This document shows, piece by piece, positions 29,162 to 41,300 of a DNA stretch of 64,000 bases. The translations under genes and the position numbers were made by a program. Source of the stretch: Micractinium sp. NFX-FRZ (Eukaryota > Chlorophyta > Trebouxiophyceae > Chlorellales > Chlorellaceae). The stretch is from NCBI GenBank assembly GCA_029339195.1, contig JAPTJF010000040.1, forward strand, positions 169,652 to 233,651. Direction: 5' to 3'. The notes beneath the pieces were generated by a model. It saw only the letters and a program-made list of their open reading frames with translations, did not search any database and was not told where the DNA came from. Within the stretch, counting starts at the first letter, position 1. Each line of letters begins with the position of its first letter.

Positions 29162-32100
29162 TCAGGCTGTGTGGGCAGCGGCGCCTGCATCCTCCATTAT
29201 TTTCTCCACCAGCTGCATCACGCACCGCTGCATGCTCTCGTCTGCGGCACGGCAACGGGTGGGATTGAGAGGGGGGGAAATCAGCAGGACGGGCAGGGGT
29301 CGATGCAAAGACAGGTTGGCTTCAAAGGGGGATCAACGCCACAGCTTTTTTGGGCGGGGGGCGAGCCACGCAGGGCTGGGTCCAGAGCGTTGGCGCAAGC
29401 ATGGCGCAGTTGCTGGCAGCGTTGTGCTGCGGGAGGGGAGTGAGTGGGGCGGGCCTGCACAGGGCTGCCTCCACCCCTTGACCCGCCGGCTAGCTGCCTG
29501 GGTTGACAACGTAAGCATGCAGCCTCCCACACCTGGCAATGAGGATGGTCCAACCTCCCTGCTACCTGTGTAATGCCCTGCTGCTCCTCGCCTTTGCGCA
29601 CCCCACCCCACCCCGGCAATGCAACACCACCCCAGCACTGAATGCAACACCACACACCCGAGCAGCCGTGCTTCTTCTGGTCCTTGAGCTTGTACACCTT
29701 CTGACGCAGCGCGCGCAGCTCCTCAGCCAGCGGCGGCGCCGTGCCTGCACGGTTGTGGGCAGCCCAGGCAGGGCAGGCAGGCAGGCACGGTGCGCGGGTG
29801 GATTCGTTGGCAAGGTGGGCACCCCAGGCAGGCGGGCAGGCAGGCAGGCGCATGGGCGGGCAGGTGGGTGGGCAGGTGGGTGGGTGAATGCTATGCAGAC
29901 GCCCAAACCTGAGCACCCAAGGCACATTCGTTGGTCTCCACGTTTTGATGTGGTCACTGCTTGGCTCACCGGTTGTGCACTTCTCATACAGCTCTAGGTC
30001 AGAGTACGCCTGCCGCGTGTGCCGCAGCACCAGCTGCGCATCAATGCTGGAGTGGCCATAGGCGCGCAGGTTGGCCTGAGCAGGCAGAGGCACGGCGGTG
30101 CGGGAGAGGGGAGCGAGGGGGGGCATACGAGGTCAGTGGAGAGTGCAGCGTGAGGACAAGGGGGCATGCTTTTGCAGGAGTGCCCAAAAGCACTGCCGGG
30201 CTTGGCGTGCACATCTGCAGTACACTGAAATGCAACAGCAGCACACCGCAGGGATGCAGCAGTACACATCGGCTGCCCTGCTGTACCTCGACTTCAGCTC
30301 CGGTGCGCACATGTGCAGCACACACCGAAATGCGCTGCAACAGCAGTACAGCACAGGGTTGTGGCACTACACATTGGTTGCCCCACTGTACCTCACCTCC
30401 AGCTCCGCCAGCATCCCCTTGACCGTCGTCTTCTTGCGGTAAGGCCACTTGTCCATGCCCAGCCGCTTCATGATCTGCAGGCGAGGAGCACACACAGTGT
30501 GGACATGCAATGGAGGGATGAGTAGTGAAGGAAAGTGATACATAGGTGACGAAATGGCAGGGAAACTTGTCGCTGCCCAGCCACATTCATGAGGGTTCTG
30601 AGCACACAAAGGGCGCTTACGGCGCACAGCAAGCGGGTGAGAAAGAGATACGTGAAGGTGTGTCAAAGCCCCTTGTCTGCGCCCTGCCGCCTCATGACCT
30701 GGCAAGCGCACAAAGAGCGAGGTATGATGCGAGGCTAACACGGCTGGGCAGCCTGGGAGCGTGTCGGCGGCAGGCGCGCGCCAGCTCAGCACTCACCGCC
30801 TTGATGGATGTGGGGCTGCCAAAGCCCAGGTGGCGGGCTGCGTTCACCTGCGTCATCTCAAAGCACCCCTGCAGCGCGGCAAGCAGCAGCAGCAGCAGCT
30901 TGTGAGAGGGGGCCTGCTATAAGATGACGATAAGGCACGCTGGGGGGCGCTGCACCTGAGGGCGAGAGTCCAAGGACCAACCAGCGGGGGGTGGCTGTGT
31001 GTGCAATGTAGGAGCGGGAGCTCCCCGCCGGCTGGCCCGCCCACACAGGCCCTGCCCACATGCACCAAACCAATGCCTGCACACGGCGGGGGTGAGGAGG
31101 CCGCCACCACACCGCCATTGCCCTCGCACAAGGGAGGGCCTCACCTCACGCTCCAAAATTTCCAGGGTGACCTCTTTGACTCGGAACCGCGGGGGCGCCG
31201 CTTTGCGCTTCCGGCAGCCGCCCCGGCCCTGGTCCTGGCCGCCGGCGCTGCCCCCGCCCTCGCCGTCGCTGTCGCCGTCACCTCCATCATCGCTGCCGGC
31301 GGCGCAAGGGGCATCCTCACTGCCACCGCCGTCGCCGGGCGCTGCCGCCGGGCTTCCACCCCGCCGCCGCCGCTGCTGCTGCTGCTGCTGCAGCTGCGCC
31401 TGCGGCGCCACCGCCGGCACTGCTGCCTGCTGCGCCACTGCCCCCAGCTGCCACTCCATTGCCACTGCCGGCGGTGCCTGCTCCAGCCTGGGCGGCTGCA
31501 CATGCGCCAGGGCATGGTCATGCAGAATCTGCAGCATCTGCAGCTGCTCAGACATTTGGGGCGTGTCCACAGTCGGCAGCGGCAGGCGCGGGGCCTGATC
31601 CGGGGCCTGCTCCTGCTCCTGGTGCACGGCTGGCGCCAGCAGGCTTGCAGGTGCAGGAGGGCTGGTTGCGCTGCTTGAGCTGGGGCCGCCGCTGCCAAGC
31701 GTGACTGCTGTTCTTGAGCTGTCGCCGCTGCCGCTGCTGGTGCCGCCACTGCGGGGGGGCAAGGGCGTCGGGGGGTGGGGTGGGGTGGGAGGGGGAGTAG
31801 AGACTGAGTGGACTGGAGGTGGGGCACAGCGAGGGAGGTGTGCTAGGTCATGCAACGCACATCATTGGCTGTTGGGAAGTGGTGGGCAGAGTGACGGTCG
31901 TGCAGCAGGCATGCAGCTACAGCGGCAGAAGGCAGCGGCAGAAGGCAGCGGGTGTGCAGCAGCCGGCAGCAGCAGGCGGCAGCAGCTGGCAGCAGCAGGC
32001 AGCAGCGGCGGAAGGGCTGGGCAACGCACCAAGATGTCGCGGCGGCCCGCGCCTCCCAGCAGCCCCCCTGCTCCTGCACGTTCCCAAACGCTGCCATTGC

Positions 32101-32759
32101 CGCGCTGCTAAACTGCGTGTACATCATCGCAGCAGCGCCTGTGCTCTGCGACGCATAATCCAGCGCTGCCGCTGGGCCGCCGGGCCTGCTCAGCCCCACC
32201 GGCCGCCGGCGCACAGCTGGCGCCCCCGGGCCCGGCACGTGGGTCGCGCCGTTGGCCACGCCACCGCCCAGCTGGTGCCTGCCGCGCGCAAGCACCGCTG
32301 CTGCTGCTGCCACTGCCTCTGACCACGCGTTGCTGTTTGAGTGCCTGTGCGCCCCCTGCAGCCCAATTTGCATTTGTACCAGAGCCTCCGCAACTTCTGG
32401 GTCGGCCGGAGGGTCCTCCTCGGGGGGCGGTGCTGTGTGATGGGGCATCCATGAGACCTCCAGAAGCTCCACCACTCTGCACACCAATGGGAGGCGGGCG
32501 GGCGGGGAGGCGAACGCACACATAGTGAAGGGGGTTGATGGGACAGGCACATCCCGCCAGAGCATTGGGACCGTGGGCCAGCAGCAAACCCTGCTGTGAC
32601 TGGCGAAACCCGCACTGGTTGTAGCCGCGGCCAGGCCAGTGCCAGTGCGGCGATGCGGAAGAGGCACGCGCAGGTGCTGGGCTTGTGGGACGGGACTCAC
32701 TGGCTGATCTCACACAGCGCCAGGAGTGAGTCCTCCTCCGGCGGCGGGCCTTGCCCCAT
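29162..32759 (-). CDS. RWP-RK transcription factor 4
   Basis: The most intact member of the cluster. Eight exons join in frame into 510 residues: 32701-32759, 32030-32476, 31145-31748, 30797-30868, 30397-30474, 29970-30075, 29658-29744, 29162-29241. The start MGQGPPPEEDSLL resembles the PPLEPVDELL exon of gene 2. A long region rich in Ala, Gln and Pro follows, then an acidic Gly/Asp stretch and a basic KRKAAPPRFR segment. The domain runs from VTLEILERE through GCFEM and AARHLGFGSPTSIK to KWPYRKK (about 355-410), with the full RWPxRK-type core. C-terminal segments are an AYSDLELYEKC exon, LRQKVYKLKDQKK (about 468-480) and MQRCVMQLVEKIMED near the end. Exons and intron phases match gene 2, and the introns before the last exon still share sequence. 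The 5' start is supported by frame only. Confidence 0.88.
30207..30409 (-). repeat. About 105-bp tandem duplication at exon 5 end, RWP-RK 4
   Basis: A unit ending in ctgtacctc.acttcagctcc (30281 on) is repeated about 105 bp along, where it overlaps the true end of exon 5 (30386 on). The intron copy keeps most of the exon-end sequence but has lost the clean donor. Confidence 0.85.
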
Positions 32760-34217
32760 CACACTCTGGGGGCCCAGGCTGCGCGCAGGAGGGGTGGCAG
32801 GCAGGGCCGGGGGAGCCACCGCGTCACGTTAGCAGAACCCAGCACCACGTCTTGGCCTTTGCTGCTACTCAATTCAATCACTCGTTTGCACTTCAAATCC
32901 GAATGGTGCATGCCCTGCTGCGCGCCGGCAGCGGGCGGCGCCCCGTGCGAGCAGAGCGTGGGGGAGACCGTCGGACTCGACACCAGGCGCAGCGGAATGC
33001 AAGCAGGGCATGTGCGGCATGCTTACTACTCTGGGACGTTGCCGTTGAGGAGCTTCAGAGCAGGGTCGTTGGCCCCCCGAGATGCTCGCCGAGTGATCAT
33101 GGCGTGGCCAATATGCTGCAGGGACGGCGGGACGGGCGGAAGGGCAGCGGAGCTGGCTAAGCAGCTGGCCTGTCAACAACCTGTCGACAGCGGGCAGCTG
33201 ACCAAAACTCCCGTAACAGTGCAGGTGGATCTCACATGAAGCTTACGAGTTTTGACTGGCCTGGCGGCGGTGGAGTTATGCCCGCTCGGCCTGGGCAGCC
33301 TGCCGGCGCGCGCTGTCGGCCGCCGTGCACCGACCGCACCTCGCGGGCTCCTGCTGGTGGCCGGCGGCCTGCTCACGCCGCTTCGGCCTGATGCCAATTC
33401 ACCACGAGACGGGCCTCAATCGGGGAATGGGTCGCTTGAGGGTGGCGGGGCAGTGCAAACGCCGCGGAGGTTGGCACTAGAAGGATGGAGGCCTGAAGCG
33501 CCCCTGGTCCGAGCTGCACACAATTTATGAGTGTACATGGGAAATGCAACCCCTGAAGGGCGCGACCGCTTCGCTGAGAGGCCACCGGACTCCGCACCCA
33601 CGGCAAGGCAGGGCTGCGGGATTGTGAGCACCCCGCCGCCTTACGGAACTTTGCACCGCTGTGTAACGCTGCTCACCGTGCGGGGACACCAGGCGGCGAC
33701 CGAGGCAAGCAAATACTCCCCGACCGCGCAAATGGGGGGCTTGCAAGGCGCCGCTGCGGAGAAAAAATGCTTCTTGATGTCTGGGTGACGAAGCCTTGCG
33801 AGAACAGCACCGGCGAGGCCTGACAAACGACAAATGACGGTCGACAGCCCGTCCTTCCCGTCATACTCAGCTCCATGGAGCTCCATGTGCGACACTGCAA
33901 CGGCGCCCCTCCACATGCAAAGACCTGCGATATTGAAAGGACCAATGGCACCAGCGCAGCGGCCCTGGGCGGGCAGGAGAGGCGGGGCCACCCCGGTGGC
34001 GGTAGGGTTGTGCCCGGGGTTGAAGGCAGCATGAGCTCGCCGCGGCACGCCGTGTGTGCTACATCAGCCTCTGCTAGCTTCATAACTCCTCAAAAACTGG
34101 CCTACTTAACATTCTAAAGTACACTGCAACGTGACTGTCCACTTTGTAAGTCTAAGCGAAGCTTGTCTCTCGCGTGTGCTCGCCCTGGGGGTGGTCGCGC
34201 CCACAGCTGCCCACCGC
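32760..34217. other. Interval upstream of RWP-RK 4, no gene seen
   Basis: These 1.46 kb hold the promoter of RWP-RK 4 and the 3' UTR of the armadillo-like gene. I found no TGTAA on the minus strand here and no supportable ORF. Confidence 0.4.
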
Positions 34218-37042
34218 TTATGAAATGCAGCACTGCGCGCCGCTGCGCACTGTGGGTACCTCCCTCTCATCAACCAATGCGTCCACGTCAGCATGCAGCG
34301 CCGCCAGAGCCTTGAGCAGCATGGACGCCTCCTCTGCATGGCAAATCTCTGCCGCGCCCGCTGCCGCTGCCGCATGGCTGCCGCTGCAGCCTGCCAGACC
34401 GTCGCCGTTGCCGTCCTCTTCTCCGGCACTCTCCTCCTCCCGTGCGCGGGCCTGCGCCAGGGGGAGCAATCAGGGATTCAGTTCAGGGCTCAGGAGTGTG
34501 CCAGAGGGTAGCGGGAGTGCGTCAGGCAGGCGGGCGCGTGGAGATGGTTGGGCAGGGGGGCGCCTGGAGATGGGCGGGCAGTGCAGAAAACCGTGCCGCA
34601 GGCAGGGGCAAGAGCAGAGCTTCTGCCGCGCACATTGCGACTGCATGTTGTGCGGGCTCTGTTTTGAGTGCCATAATTCCTCGGTTGCTGCCCCCATTTG
34701 TCCCAGAGAGAGCCCTCCCTCGCCTGTCTTCCTCACCTCCTGCACCTCAGCCACCTCCAGCAGTTGGACCAACACGTGCGCCAGCGCCAGCGCCTCGCAC
34801 CCCAGCTGCCCTGCCTCCGCAGACAGGCACTGCCGGTCGCCCTTGCACAGCAACCACAGCGCGCGCGCCGCCACGTCCTGCGTCGGCTGGGGCCCTGCAG
34901 CAGCGGGTGATGAGGGAGGGGTGGGGTTGTAGGCGGGGAGGGGAGTGCAGTGAGGGTGGGGGCTGCAGTGCACGTGCAGCAACCCTGGAGCACCAACGAA
35001 GGGTCACCAGGCAGCGCGCGGCTTGTGCTTCGCAGAACCTACCTGCAGCCGCTGCGGAGGCAGCCACAGCGGCAGCTACATCCCCAGCAGCAGCACGGGC
35101 AGCAGTGACCGGCACTGGTGCCCCGCAGATTGACACACCTTCACCCCCACCTCAGCACAGCACCGCACGGCACCCCGCCCCCACGTCAACACAGCACCGC
35201 ACACCCAAACAGCCACCCGGACACCCACCGTGCAGCAGGTGTTGTGCCACCAGGCCGACCGCGCCACCCTGGCGCAGCTCCGCCGCCACCGCTGCCTGCT
35301 TCTCACAGAGCGTCGCCAGCAGGGACAGGGCTGGCAGGCTGCTGGGGCGCTTGGTACTGCGCAGCTCGGCCAGCAGCGTGGGCAGCAGCAGGTCCAGCTG
35401 CTGGGCAGCTGCCTCGCTGCCGCATTCCATCCCATCCACCGCAGCGTCAAGCAGCTCGTACACTTGCGAGAGCGCCTGCATAGGGACGCAGTCTCTGAAC
35501 ACATTCACGTATGCCCCGGGGGCACATGCAGCACGCGGTCATGCCTGCGGACAGTACATGCCAAAAGAAGCGCTGGCTGGGCCTGGCTCGGAGCCGTAAA
35601 TTGCTCCGTCGCATGCAGGGTGTCACGCCCCCGAGGCTTTGAATGGTTGCCCCACCCACCGCCCTGCTGACGGCACCCCTGCCGCCCCACCTCGGGTTGC
35701 GGGCCGCGCTGCAGCGCCTGCACGAGGGCCTCTAGGTATGCCAGCTTGCTGCACTTGCAGGGGAAGGGAAAAGAAGACATTAAGGGGCGGCAGCGCATGG
35801 CTGTGACACCAGGGCTGCGAGCCATGCGGCAGCCCCTCTGGGCATGTGCCCACAGCAGCCGCAGGCAGCGCACTCATCCTTGTGTGCAACAACACAGCAC
35901 AAGCCTGTAACCCAGCGCACCCGTCGTGGTGGAAACTGCACAGGGCTCCCACAGCCTCGGCGGCTGCGTCGCGAGCCGCATCCTGGCGAGACAGCAGCAT
36001 GGGCACCAGCGCCGCCACCGCCCCGCTGTCCACAAAGTCTGAGGCGGGCAGCAGGCGGGCAGGGAGGGGGTGACAGACGAGGCAGGAAGTGGGCGCGAGG
36101 GATGGCAGGCGGTCAGGGGTTCAGAAAGCAGCTAAAACTGTCACACGTGTACTAGCGGGCGCCGCCCGCACTTGCCCAGGAGCGCCTGCGAGGGGGAGCC
36201 GGGGAGGCAGGCCTGGAGCGGGAGGGGACCACCTGCAAGCTCAGCTGCACCCGCCGATGCCCCCTCCAGCCCCGCACCATCCGTCCCACCCGCGTCCCAC
36301 TCGCCTCCCCTCCCTCCGCCTGCCAGCACCTCCGTATAGCCATGCTGGCACAGCACATGTTTGTGTAAGGCTAGGCTCACCCGACTGGCAGGGGTTGAGG
36401 CTAACTCGCTCCACCGAATTGTCAAGGCCCACCAGCGGTCCCGTTGCCAGGCGCGCCAGGCTGGGCGCGGCGTGGCGGCAGATGGCTGCCACTGCCTCTG
36501 CTGCCTTGGGGGCGGCCAGCGGGTCTGCCAGCAATTCACAGATGTAAAAGGAGGCGTCCCCTGCCACCAAGGCCTTGCTGACCGAATAGGAATCGTCGCT
36601 GGGGTCGATCAAAGCGGTGACTCGGTCCAACGCCTGCAGGGTGGGCCAGAGAACGGAAGAGCAGTCAGACAGTGCAGCAATGCAGGCACGGGGGCACGTG
36701 CCACAGCACCCACCGGCAATAGGGCGCGTGAGAGGCGGGAGTGGGCAAGCGGAACTGCCAGCGGCGGCGGCGGCGGCGGCGGCAGCAGCAGCGGCACTGG
36801 CACCTTAGTACGGGCCAAACCTGCGCGTTCCGCCATGCATGTCAGTGACATGGCACGCGGAAGCACGGTTCACAAGCAGAGGCCGAGCCCAGCGCGCTGA
36901 GCCCAACGCGCCACGGGCGAAGGTTCATATTCTCGCTCACCCGCAGCTTGAGGTCGCCCGTCCGCTCGAGAGTGGAGGAGAGGTCATCCAGCGCTTCTAG
37001 CACGCCGGCAGGCGCCTCTATCTCGCGCTCGCGCTTGCCCAT
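34218..37042 (-). CDS. Armadillo/HEAT-like repeat protein, unknown role
   Basis: Seven exons join in frame into 389 residues: 36941-37042, 36381-36633, 35921-36038, 35691-35748, 35229-35475, 34737-34894, 34218-34451. The protein is nearly all alpha-helical by composition, with repeated Leu/Ala-rich units such as GAVAALVPMLLSRQDAARD (about 124-142), PALSLLATLCEKQAAV and DVAARALWLLCKGD, as in armadillo repeats. The C-terminal 77 residues are acidic and then Ala-rich. There is no signal peptide or membrane segment. An in-frame alanine-rich block at about 35048-35119 has a possible acceptor and a gtaggt donor and could be a cassette exon between exons 5 and 6. I cannot assign a partner or pathway. 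Cytosolic scaffold or chaperone-cofactor roles are typical of such folds. ATG 37042 is the first in frame. Confidence 0.75.
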
Positions 37043-38337
37043 GGTTCTAAATGCCTGGTACGCGTCGGCGTCCACTGCTCTGATCCACTTTAAACCGATG
37101 TGATGAGTCTCGAACTAGATGAGTGGAGGCTGTGAGGTCTGCAGGCCATGCTTCAAGGTTGTGGCAAATGGCGCCACCCTGGCCCCGTCCATGTGGCGAT
37201 GCGCACCATCAGGTGCGCTGGGCCAAGCTGGGACCGGACACAAGCAAGAGTAGGGAGCATGCCGCTTCCTCACTGACAGTCTGTCAAGGTCATCTGGCGT
37301 TGGAGGGTGTATTAGACCCCCAACATGAGCAAGGCATGGCCGGTCAGTGAGTGGGCTGTGGATGGTCGGTGGAATCTGCAATGGCAGTAGAAGGCCCTCG
37401 TAATGATAAGCATGGCTGGCAAGATGGCTGGCTGCAAGAGTTTTTCAAAACAGGGCAGCCCGCAGATAGGCGGCTGGTCCCATGGTCCCTGTGTGTGCCG
37501 CGATGCGGAATCGGAGGTTGCCACAGGGCCCTGGTTCCAAGCCCTGATTGCCCACCCACCAGCCCACCAGCATCCCCCTGTCCATCTTCTGGCATTGAGG
37601 CTGAAAGTAGACACCAGCCAAGCCCAACCACGGTGCTCTTCCCTTCAGGCCATCTGTGAGGTGCCCTGTGCGGTGTTGCACTGCTTACAAGCATGAACGG
37701 TCGTGGCTGCCTGGCGTTTCAGTGAGGTCAGTGATTGGGAGAGGGCAGGGGTTGTGGGTGATGAGTGGACATGGCACGTATGGGGCAAGGGTTGTGTCGG
37801 CACGAGAGAGGGAGAGAGATGGAAGAGGGCTGGGGCCCCCGCCAGGGAAGAGGAAAGCAGGAAGGGACATGGACAGGTGCATGGTGGGGCATGGTAGGGC
37901 ATGGTGGGGCATGGTGGCGTCCAGGCTTGGGCTGCGTGAGGTCGGGTGTGCATGGGTGCAGTGCTGGGGCGCTCAGCAGAGCGGTGGGCAATGGGCCGCA
38001 GCGGTGCACATGCCACCCGGGGGACGGTGCTTGGGCGCAGCACAACACAGGCTAAGTAGGGAAGAGGGGCTGGGGCAGGTGCAGGGTGCCTTGGGGGCAC
38101 AGGGAGGGGGCACAGGGATGCTTCAATTGAATAGAGGAGAGGAGGGGCGAGAGGAGCTGCGAATAGGAGAGTTGCGGCGGGGCAGAAATGAAAGAATGTG
38201 CAAACGTGCAAAGAAGGGGGCGTGGAGGGGGAGAAGTTTGGTCGGTCGGCGTGGCGTCATGATACGTTGCGGCAGGTTGTGCCCTCACCATCCGCTCTGG
38301 CTGCCGAGCTAGGTGGCGGGCGGTTCTACCACCTGCG
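37043..38337. other. Interval between armadillo-like gene and subtilase
   Basis: No gene is supported. Most of 37690-38337 is probably the subtilase 3' UTR, ending near the minus-strand TGTAA at 37685-37689. Below that is the promoter of the armadillo-like gene. Confidence 0.45.
37685..37689 (-). terminator. TGTAA poly(A) signal, subtilase
   Basis: Minus-strand TGTAA about 650 bp beyond the subtilase stop. It is plausible by motif and orientation only. Confidence 0.4.
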
Positions 38338-41300
38338 CTACTGTGGCCATTGCCGGCTGCCAGGCTGCGCTTTCATACCCCTGCCGGCTGCTGCCGCGGC
38401 CGCCTGTAGCCGCCGCTGCATCGCCCGCCTGCGCCCCGCTCCTGTGGCCATTGCACGGAGCGGCGTTGCGCCCAGCACGACATCGACCTCGCACAGCGTC
38501 AGCGTGCGCCTCACCGGCCCCGGGCGCCAGATGGCGACGTACTGCCCCGTGGGCGGAGCCCCTCTTGCGCCGCTCCGCACGCAGTCGAACAGCCGGCGCT
38601 GCCCGCGCACGATGCCCGTGACGTTGGCACACAGCGTGAAGTTGGAGGCGGAGAGGTGGGAGGTCCAAGGCGAGCTGCCCACCAGGATGCGTGCATTGCG
38701 CAAGTCGGATATGCAGTTGCAATCTGCGGCGGTTTGGATGGCGACTCCCAGCACGGGCCTGGGGGCGGGAAGCTTGACAGCCCACCACGCATTGGGCTGG
38801 TTCTCTGCGGGTGGAAGGGTGGGGAAGGTGCAGGTTAGGGGGGCGGCTGGGATTCGGGAGGGCAAGGGGGCTGGGGTTGGGGTGTGCTGCCGAGAGCGGG
38901 GTGTGCGGCGGGAGGCCAGCAGGCACCCCCGAGGGATATGGAGTGGCTGTTGCAACCGCCTGCCTGCCTGCCTACCTGTAACCCCAAGCCCAGCCAACAC
39001 CACCACAATTTTCAACTCAAGCCATGCCTGTGCACTCTCCACCCCTCCACCACTCACTTGTTTGCGAGCAGGATCCCAGGGACAGGCGGCGCCTGCGGCA
39101 CTCCCCATCAATCGCCAGGTTGCCCTTGTACAATCCATTTGTGGAACTCTGGGTGGCAGAGTTGAGGCCCCGCAGCGGCGTGGTGCCGCACACCGGCGAG
39201 GCAATGGTGACGCCACCAGAGGCAGCGGTGGGCGGGCGAGGGCTGGGGGGCGGCGGTGAGGGGCGCGGCGGCGCGGGGCGCGGGGGCGGCGGGGGCGGAG
39301 GCGACAGCGTCTGCTGCGGCACAACAGCCTTGGAGACGCCACGAGAGGTCAGCAGCGCGTCCAGAGCCACCAAGGCAGCGGCCACGTTGAGCCGACCTCC
39401 AGTGATCGTCTTCTCCGTGGCACCTGTGACCTTGTCCACGCTGCCGGTGATGAGGCTCTTCATCTCCCCGTAGGTCAGCGTTACACCCCGGCTGCAGGAG
39501 GGGCAGGCAGGTGACGTGGCAGACGGGCACGTGCAATTGAGGAGAGCTGTGGCCAAGAGCAGACAGCAGGGCGGGCAGGCAGGCTGCAAACATGGGACCT
39601 GCTGCTTCCAGCGCCGCCGACAAGTATGCTGCACACATGGCAGGGGTCAGCCCTCACCCGCCCCACTCTTAACCGCGCCCAACTGCACATCTCCGCCCGC
39701 CTGGCGCCGTCCCTCGCCTGCTGCAGGGCTGCTGCGGCTCCCCTCCACACCAATCACCGCCACAGCCTCGGTCCCTCACATCCCTCGCCTCTCCCCGCCC
39801 CGCCCCGCCCTTGTGCAGCCCCTCACCTCATCGCCGCCGATTGGAGCAGTGCTGCCGTGCCGGCCACCATCGGGCACGCCATGCTGGTGCCCCACATCTG
39901 GGTGTAGGTGCCGTCAAAGGAGGTGGAGTAGATGGCTTCCCCAGGCGCCAGCATGTGCACTGTGGCCCTGCCGGGGTGGCAGGAGGGGGTGGGGGGAGGG
40001 TGGGGAGGTGAGGAGGGGTGGAGGGGTGGAGGTGCCGGCACAGCAGGTGGTGTCGATTGCCACGCCAGACTGCGACACCCTGCCCTTGTTCATTGACACA
40101 GCCGTGCCCTTAGCCCTGCCCCACACCTCTGGGCGGAGCATGGGGAGGTAGGAATGGGCGGGACATGCCGGCACAAGAGGTGAAGTGCAACACCTCTCCA
40201 GGGCTGACCCACCTTGCTTGCCCCTGTTCGTGTGCCACCGCCTTGCCTGTGGCCCCCTGCCCCACGCACATGCGCCTCCCATTTCGTCCATCAGTGCACA
40301 CTCACTTGCCGACGTTGGAGAACTTGGACGCGATGTCTTGTGGGCCGGAGGAGCCCACGGAGATCATGTTGTCGCTCTTGTAGGAGGCGGGGTACAGGGG
40401 GACCGCGTCCAGGTCCACTCCAGAGTTGCCCGAGGCCACGACAAACAGCTGGCCGGAGGCCTGGGTGGTGGCAATCTCGCGCTCGAGGAAGCCTGGGGGC
40501 AGCGAGGGTGTGCCGGGAATGCGGGGCGAGGGTGAGAGTGGCCAGCCGCACAGGGTTGACTTGCCTGCTGCTACACCGCACCCAGCACCCACCCACCCAC
40601 CCACCCACCCACCCACCCCGCCCCAGGCACCCATCGCTTTCCAGCCAAAGCACTCACTTGAGTAGCCGATGCCGCCCCAAGAGTTGGAGGTGATGAGGGC
40701 CCCCTCCTGCTTGCACAGCTTCAGGCAGTTCATGGCGTCGCTCACGTAACCCGTGCCGTCGTTCCAGATGAAGCGGCACACAAGCAGCTTCACATTCCAC
40801 GCGATGCCAGCCACGCCCTGCGGCAAAGGGGTTCATGGGGTGGACAGGAAAGTGTGGGGCTGGATGAAAGCAGCCAGACCATGCAGGCTGATTTGCTGCG
40901 GCATGCGAGCAGCGCACATGTGCAAGGCGGCAGGCTGCTGTTGACATCACCCGCTTTGTTAAATCATGCCCTCTCACAGCCGACCACCTTCCATACAAGA
41001 AGAGCGCCCCCCACCTGACGGTTGTTGCCCACCGCTCCGATGATGCCTGCCGTGTGTGTGCCGTGGCCGTAGGTGTCGTTGTAATTGAAGTAATCTGGGG
41101 TGCCGGCCGTGACCGTCTCGCCCTGGGTCTGCATGGGTGCACAGTACACAAACCACGGCGATACAACATGGTTGAGTGTGACAGTAGCGAGTGGGCGGCT
41201 GGGGCTGGATACACACGTCTGGGTTCTCCACAGAGCGCTGCTCCCTGGCAGTCAGGCAAGTGCCCTCCAGGGTGCCCTGCCCCCCAAGAAATCACTCCCA

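Noticed and set aside
36141..36360. An extra exon in intron 2 of the armadillo-like gene
   Set aside because: Exons 2 and 3 already join in phase with a sensible repeat boundary, and the intervening frame is low-complexity without good splice sites.
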